Shown here: positions 57,660-64,000 of the stretch, piece by piece
Layout of the letters: each line of letters starts with the position of its first letter
Position numbering within the stretch: the first letter of the stretch is position 1
Source: Escallonia rubra
Taxonomy: Eukaryota > Streptophyta > Magnoliopsida > Escalloniales > Escalloniaceae
Assembly: GCA_033065855.1 (NCBI GenBank)
Contig: JAVXUO010000597.1
Span: 84,493 to 148,492 of the forward strand
Direction of reading: 5' to 3'
Length of the DNA stretch: 64,000 nt
Made by a program: the position numbers and the translations under genes
The notes under the pieces: generated by a model
Seen by the model: only the letters and a program-made list of their open reading frames with translations
Databases searched by the model: none
Told to the model about the DNA's origin: nothing

Positions 57660-59068
57660 TGAATTGAGGGATGTGTAGACAAATTCTTTTCATAACTAGT
57701 TTAGGTTTACTATTCCTTTAATGGCTACAGTTGTCATATGGTTTCATTTAGATGATCTTCACCTATTTCTTCTCTTATAAAAAGATAAGTTTGCATAACA
57801 TTTAGACAAACCAAAATGCCAATATTGATAAGAATTTAGCAATTGAAAGTTAAATGTAAAGATACACCGTGAGTTAGCCACTTAGAACTAAAAAGAGTGT
57901 TAGGCATTTAGAGCTTATGACTGTAGTTTAAATGCTACAGTGTCAAGTGTTTTTGTAATAGCACTAGTGAGTGAGAAAAGCCATAGAGTTTTATTCATTG
58001 AGAGAAAAATAGTAAGCTGAGTTCAAGTATATTTTGGAATTGGATCTGCGTGACTGAATAAAAGTTTTCTTGAAATTCTCAACTTTATAATGCAACATTC
58101 TCATTGTCTTTCGTATGTATGTAGGCAAGATGCAGAACCACGTTAAATACATGTGTCTGTATGTTTGTGTGTGACAAATTTTGTGTTTTCTCTTTGTCTT
58201 GTTGTATTAGTTATACACGTTAAAGGGGCTTAAATCTCAACAACTTGTATTTAGAGCTTTGGTGTGTAACTTTATCATTTTGCCGAACATTGGTAAAGGT
58301 GAATGCTCCATAATACGGTTTGAGAAGTTCAACGATCATGATGGTTTCTCCCTCTAGAAAAAGTGAATGAGGGGTCTTCTTACTCAAGAAGGTATACACA
58401 GGACAATACAAGAAAAAAGTCAGAAAATCTTAAAAGTGAATATTGGGAAGACATGGATGAGAAGGCAGGCAACTCGATCCGGCTTAATTTGTCAGATGAA
58501 GTTCTAAATAACATGAATGATGTTCACAAGACCGTGAAAAATTAGAGTGAGCTTGAAAGCTTGTATATGACTAAAAAATTATGACAAGTAAGCTTTATTT
58601 AAAAAGAAAGCTCTACGCATTGCAGATGGAGGAAGGTATGAATTTTTTGATGCATTTAAATATATTTAATGCTGTAATCACTCAATTTGGTGAAGAGAAT
58701 AAGAGGACAAAGCATTGGCTCTTTTAGCATCGTTACCCACTTCCTATAATAATTTGGTTACTACCTTATTACATGTGAAGAATAATCTCTTTCTACGTGA
58801 TGTTACTTCATCATGATAACTTGGTGACTACCTTATTACAAGTATAAGCCTGTAGATGGCTAAATAAAGGAATAAGCTTCTTTCTTAGCTAGTTTACGTG
58901 CACTATTCCTTCAATGGCGCTAGGCTTGGTATGATTTCATTCTGATGATCTCCACATACCTCTTCTCCTATAAAAGGAGAAATTTGCAGAAGTTCTAGAC
59001 ATGACAAAACACAAACATTGAGAAATATTTAGCAATTGAGAACTAATTATAGTGATAGACTGTAATGC
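57660..59068 (+). mobile_element. Ty1/copia remnant with gag fragment between related LTR parts (fossil)
   Basis: Two diverged repeats in the same orientation, ~57690-57890 and ~58890-59065, each have a TATA-like CTTATAAAAA/CCTATAAAAGG followed by ATTTAGCAATTGA, as expected for LTRs. Between them, ~58320-58830 resembles copia gag (DEKAGNSIRLNLSDEVLNN, LESLYMTK). Most of the coding region is gone. Broken in many places, old. Confidence 0.6.
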
Positions 59069-60389
59069 CCCCAATTTTCAGAGCGTTAATATCAAATAAT
59101 CAGAGTCAGAAAAACCTTAAAATATCGAAATGTCTCCCCAAGTGGTCATTCAGAGCATGTACTAATTAATCCCAAAGATACATCAATAAATGTCATAACA
59201 GCGTAAAGCATTTATATACTCGAAATTACTCCGACACGGAGTTCCAAAATAAATTTCAAATCCACATATGTCCTCCTATTGTACTTTCTAAAAATAACCA
59301 AACTAAATGCAAAACTAAACTACTAATATTGACTCTGATATAAAATTGTTAACTCTCAATCGTACAGCTAGCCCCGCAATCTAGTTCCCTTTTTATTGAT
59401 CACCTGAGTGAAAAATAATAAGGAAGTGAGCCAAATGTCTAGTAAGGTCTCTCATCAGACCAACCAAAAGGGATACAAAAAATGTCTGAAGAACGAAATT
59501 TCGGAGATACAAAACTTTAACGGGATAGATACGAGACATAATTTTAAAGTGCCAAAATATATTTTAGTACAAAGACAGAATTTCAAAATGTTAAAAATAC
59601 ATCATTGTACAGAGACGGACACTAGAGAGCCATTCAAAATAAGGTCACACATGTCATCACTGACACATGGAACCAAGTTCAGAAAATAAGATCGCGATCT
59701 CGAGGTCATCCCGCAGAGTTAGCCCAAGTTCCAATCCAAGTGGCTAAGTTAGAAATAGAAAAGTCACATACATGGCTCACAAAAATTAATAATTTACAGA
59801 TCCAATAGTTTACCGCAATGTCAAGAAGTGATTTAGACAATGTGAACTAATGGGTGTCTTCCGTAAGTTACACATTTAATACGGTGTAAACGTAATAGAT
59901 ACTGACAAATAATTTCAGTATGATAATTTTAACTGTTCCAAAACTTTTTCAATATTAGGCTTAAATTGAAGAGAATAAAATGACGGACTCCACGAAAATC
60001 AATCTGTTGAAAAGAAAAATGCAACACGAGCAATAAAGAAGCTGACACAGAAAAACAATACATATGAAATTCCAATCATGAGAATATGTGGCATGTGGCA
60101 TGGACAAGCCTTACACAAAAGGCTACAAAATACACATTCTGTGTAGTTTCTCCTATGAACACAAGACAAAGACAAGAACTAAAAGGAAAAATCAAGTACA
60201 ATTGCTACATCATCCAAAGAAATAAGTAGTCATAGGCTAGTACACAGAAACAATTAAACGATTGCTTACCTTCTACTTACCTTTTTTTCTAGCCTACTCG
60301 CGCCCTCCCCTCCGTTACAGCTTTTCCCTTGTGATATCACTGCTTACCTTTCACCCCTTCCTTTACCCCGTCTTTCCTCTCTTCAAACT
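59069..60389. other. unassigned, possibly LTR-derived
   Basis: Begins TGTAATGCCCCCAATTTTC, reminiscent of the TGTRATACCC starts of the LTRs at 5479 and 62966, but no end or domain is seen. AT-rich, no gene recognised. Confidence 0.3.
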
Positions 60390-62965
60390 GCTCACCTCTA
60401 TCAACCTTTCACCCCAGGTGAGATCAAATTTTCTCTTTTCAGTATGGGCGATCTTAAAACCCCAGGGCCTGATAGGTTTCCAGCTCTTGTCTTTAAGAGA
60501 TGCTGGGGGATCATGGGTCCATTGTTCACTCGTGTGAGTCTTTCTTTCCTTAACTCAGGGCGGCTTCTTCAGGAGGTTAATCGTACCTACCTCACGCTGA
60601 TTCCCAAATCCCAAACCCCTGAAATGGCCGGCGATTTTTGACCTATCAGCCTCTGCAATGGAATTTACAAAACTCTCTCCATGGTGCTAGTTAATCTGTT
60701 CAAATCAGTGATGACCGATTTGATTTCCCCCCATCAGAATGCTTTCCTGTCGGGTCGATGTCTTTCGGATAATGTTTTACTCGCCCAACAGCTCTCTGAT
60801 TATGTCTGACGGTGGACCAAAGGAAGAGTTGTGCTGGTTGCCCTTAAACTCGACTTGAGTAAAGCTTTTAATCAGGTTCGATGGGATTTTCTCCTGGGGA
60901 TCCTGACAACTCTGGGCTTTCCTGCCACCTGGGTGCAGCTCATTCACCAGTGTATTTCCACGGTCTCCTACTCTCTCCTGGTGAATGGCGCCCCGACCCC
61001 CTTCTTTGAACCTACCCAAGGGATTCGACAGGGCAATCCCTTATCCCCTTTCATGTTTCTTCTTTGTACGAACATTCTCTCTTTCAGCCTTCTTTAGGCC
61101 GAGCAGCTAGGCCTCATCCATGGTATCCAAGTTGGGAAATCCTCCCCGCCGATCTCACACCTACTGTACGCTGATGACATCTTCCTTTTCGTTCGCCTTT
61201 CAACGGACGTTGTTTGATACATAGAGGTAGTTAAGCAAGTCTTGGACACCTATTGTTTGATGTCAGGTCAGTGTATTAACTGGGGTAAATCCTCCCTCTT
61301 AGTAAACCCCAATGTCAGTGCTGCGTGCTGCCTCAGCATTGAACATGCGTTCGCATTTTTGTCTACCCCAGAGTTTGGCAAATACCTGGGAGTCCAACTG
61401 GTTGTCGCTTTTAATAAAAAAGGAAATCTTTAGAGGTCTTTTCCAGAGGTTCCAAGACAGGTGTGCTCACTGGTTGGGACTCTTGTTGAACAAGGCTACT
61501 CTTATTACTTATGTTCTTTCCTCCCTCCTAGTTAATTATTTGTATGTCTTGGTATTCCCGGTGTCTGTCTATAAGCAGTTGGATCAAGTCCTTGTGTGAT
61601 TCTGGTGGTCTGGGGATGCCATTCACCACTCTATCCATTAAATGGCCTGGCCTACCTTATGCCTTCCTAAGTGCTTTGGTGGGTTGGGCTTCCGTGACTT
61701 TCGTCTTTTCAATCAGTCCCTGCTTGCTAAGCAGGCCTGGAAGATTTGGATGTACCCTCAGGGCAGCGTATTCTCAATCAGGACTTATAATGGCAAATAT
61801 GGGATGACCGTTTGATTTCGGTCTGGATGGACTGGTGGTTGCCTTTGGTCCCCCCGACGGCACTACAAGCATACCGTACAAACGCTAATGTCGATTGGCT
61901 AATCTCTCATCTGTTCATCGTTAACACACGCTCATGGGATCTACACTTACTCATGAGTACATTTCTTGAGGTTATTACTGACCAGATTGTTCGTCTCACT
62001 CTTCTACCGTTGGGCTCCCCAGATCGGCTAACTAGCTCCTTTGTTATAGGGGATTGCTTTTTAGTTGTGGCTACCTATAATTTCCTAGCGACTCGACATT
62101 CAGACCCCCTTTTCGTTTCCTCTTTTTGGCACGCCTCTAGAAGCTACCAATCCCGGAAAAGCTCAAATTCTTCCTTTGGCAATTTAGCCACCGGCGACTC
62201 CCGCTCCTGCCAGAGCTCCAGAAACGCAAGTGCCTTGTAAACGTTGCCTGTCCCCTTTGCTCGTCCCATCTAGAATCATCGGAACACCTCTTCTTCACAT
62301 GTAGTAGTGTCAGCCATCTGGACTTACTATTTGGGGAAGGTCCCAGACCCCACCTCGGCTCCCGGATGATGGTCTGATTGGCTCACGTTTCCTCTGTATC
62401 AAAATGGTAACGCTCTAGTCCGCGTCATCAAAACTGCTGCTATCCTGTGGTCAATCTGGTTAGGCCGCAATGAGGTCGTATTCCAAGGAAAGTAGTTCAT
62501 TCCGAGGCGGATCATTGGACAGTGCAGAGGCTTACTACATATTATTTTTTGCGCACCAACCTTCCGCTCATGTTTGCAAAAATTGGCACGCAGCACCAGG
62601 AAGGTACTCTCGGGGGTCCTAGTATGAGCATTTTCACCCTCCTTTGTGTCCGGTCTACTTCTCTAATCACTGCGCTTGCCCACTCCCGCCTTCTCTTGTT
62701 TTTTGTGTTGTTTCTGTCTTGGGTTCCCTTCTCGACTAAAAATTCGGCATGGGGCTGGTTTGTTCAATCAAAACTGGACCCCGATAGGTGCATCCATTGA
62801 CTTGGTCACAGCGGATGATGAATTGGGTGCCTTGACTGGGTTTTTCGTCTCCATTATTTACATGTCATATTTTTACTGCCTGACAATCCCTTTCTGCTGC
62901 AGATTGCCCCGCTCCTTAGCAGCAGTTCATCAGGTACGGCTTGTATAGTTTTGCCTAACTGCAGG
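60390..62965 (+). mobile_element. second L1-type LINE, 5'-truncated and decayed
   Basis: Starts within the reverse transcriptase (EIKFSLFSMGDLKTPGPDRF). It continues with LTLIPKSQTPEMAGDF, LDLSKAFNQVRWDFLLGIL, GIRQGNPLSPFMFLLC and the catalytic YADD box in LLYADDIFLF near 61165, then a decayed zf-RVT/RNase H part to ~62930. Several stops and frame changes interrupt it. It is a different subfamily from the LINE at 50-55 kb, judging by the motif wording. No endonuclease is seen, and the LTR at 62966 cuts off any 3' tail. Confidence 0.82.
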
Positions 62966-64000
62966 TGTAATACCCTGAACTCTAGGAGCCGGTTAAACAA
63001 CCATCCGGGCTCCGTAAAATAAACGGGCGTTAAATTTAAGTAATGCTCGGGTATTAGTAGTGCATAAGAGCTTAAAAGGATTTCAGGAAAAAATGTAATT
63101 TTTAAAATTTTGGGGGCATTTTTGTAAATTTTGAAAAAAAACTTGGGGCATAAATGTAATTAATGTTTTAGTAATGGAAAATAATGAAATGAGTGGTAAC
63201 ATATGTTTTCAGTGATGTCTAAATAAATCAATAAAGATAAAAAAAAAAAAAATCCGGGGGGGGGGGGCGTAAATGCAATTACATAAAATTTGGGGTTTAT
63301 TTTACAATTATGGAAAATTTGGGGGCTCATTTGCAATTCCTATAAAAAATTGGTACTTAGTTGTCAAGATGTTAGTAACCAAGTCATTAGAAATGGCTAC
63401 CTGGCATGGTGACTAATCAAGTAATATAATATAATATAATAATTGAGTGGATAGTCTTTAGGAGGGAAAAGAAAAAAAAAACAAAAAAAAAACAAAAGAA
63501 GGAAAATTCGGGAAAAAGGAAAAGAGAGAAGACAGAAGAAGAACACACAAACAGAGAGGGAAAAAAAACAAAGCAGGGTGAGAGCTCGGTGCAAAATCAA
63601 AGAGAGAATGGGAGATTCGAGTGAATTAATGGGGTAATCCTTCTCTCTTGCAAGTTAAATTGGTTAAATACATGTGTGTGTAAGTGTATTCATGGTGTAT
63701 GTGGGCTGTAACCAGCTGTGTATGTGGGTATATGTGTGCGTATGTGTGTGTGGGTGTGCAAATTGTGTATGCACAGGTTTGTATAGGTGTTGGTAAAAGG
63801 GGGTGGGTTGATGGTGTGTATTTGTGATTGTGTGAGGGGTTGTGTATGTTAAAGGGGTGAAGGAAAGGGGGCAGCAGCAGCAAGGGGGCTGCTGCTGTGT
63901 TGTTGCATGGTGTTGTGTGTGTTTGAAGAATTTAGGTGTGTGTGTATGAGTGGGTTTTAGGTGCATTAGTGTGTGGGTTTTAAGTGTAGTAGCGTGCGTA
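62966..64000 (+). mobile_element. start of an LTR, Ty3/gypsy-type, running off the window
   Basis: Starts TGTAATACCCTGAACTC, like the solo LTR at 5479. It then passes through AT-rich sequence with a poly(G) run (63256), a purine-rich tract (63460-63560) and a GT-rich region (63670-64000), a layout much like the first part of the solo LTR. Whether a full element follows cannot be seen. Confidence 0.55.

Overview
The window is nuclear DNA from a flowering plant, most likely a eudicot. It has spliced plant-type genes with GT-AG introns and AT-rich non-coding DNA. It carries two full-length host genes that closely resemble single Arabidopsis families (an At1g12760-type membrane RING ligase and the chloroplast lipid transporter ATPase TGD3) and a fragment resembling the symbiosis regulator CYCLOPS/IPD3, a gene kept by mycorrhizal lineages. 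I cannot fix the species. Family calls rest on remembered sequences, not on searches. About three quarters of the window is transposon-derived.

Layout. 0-5.4 kb: GC-rich tandem repeats, LTR-element scraps, and a TIR-type DNA element carrying a hAT element with a perfect 8-bp target duplication. 5.48-8.75 kb: a solo LTR bounded by a perfect 5-bp duplication. 11.65-12.76 kb: a local tandem duplication involving the same TIR element family. 13.03-21.2 kb: the RING ligase gene (promoter, 5' UTR intron, four coding exons, 422 aa), with a hAT element in intron 3. 22.4-30.75 kb: a three-level transposon nest. A poly(A) retroposon with a long target duplication holds a hAT element with a perfect 8-bp duplication, which holds a 6.6-kb Mutator-like element (MULE). 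The MULE has ~0.5-kb terminal inverted repeats (TIRs), an uninterrupted 700-codon FAR1-type transposase frame, and on the other strand what looks like a captured exon of the condensin subunit gene CAP-D2. 32.0-40.5 kb: TGD3, ten coding exons, 346 aa, with a second copy of the RING-gene hAT family in intron 7. 41.4-56.6 kb: two fragments of one MULE family in opposite orientation. They show that the element carries two convergent genes, a PB1/MULE/SWIM/zinc-knuckle transposase and a GRF zinc-finger, coiled-coil, tail-anchored membrane protein. Between them lie a hAT element, GC-rich satellites, the CYCLOPS-like fragment and a decayed L1 LINE. 56.6-64 kb: LTR-family remnants, a copia remnant, a second decayed L1 LINE and the start of another LTR cut by the window edge.

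How it fits together. The two working host genes are on the + strand and tolerate large intronic insertions; related hAT elements sit in an intron of each. The best candidates for an under-described system are the two-gene GRF MULE and the FAR1 MULE with a possible second, TIR-driven transcription unit made from captured host exons.
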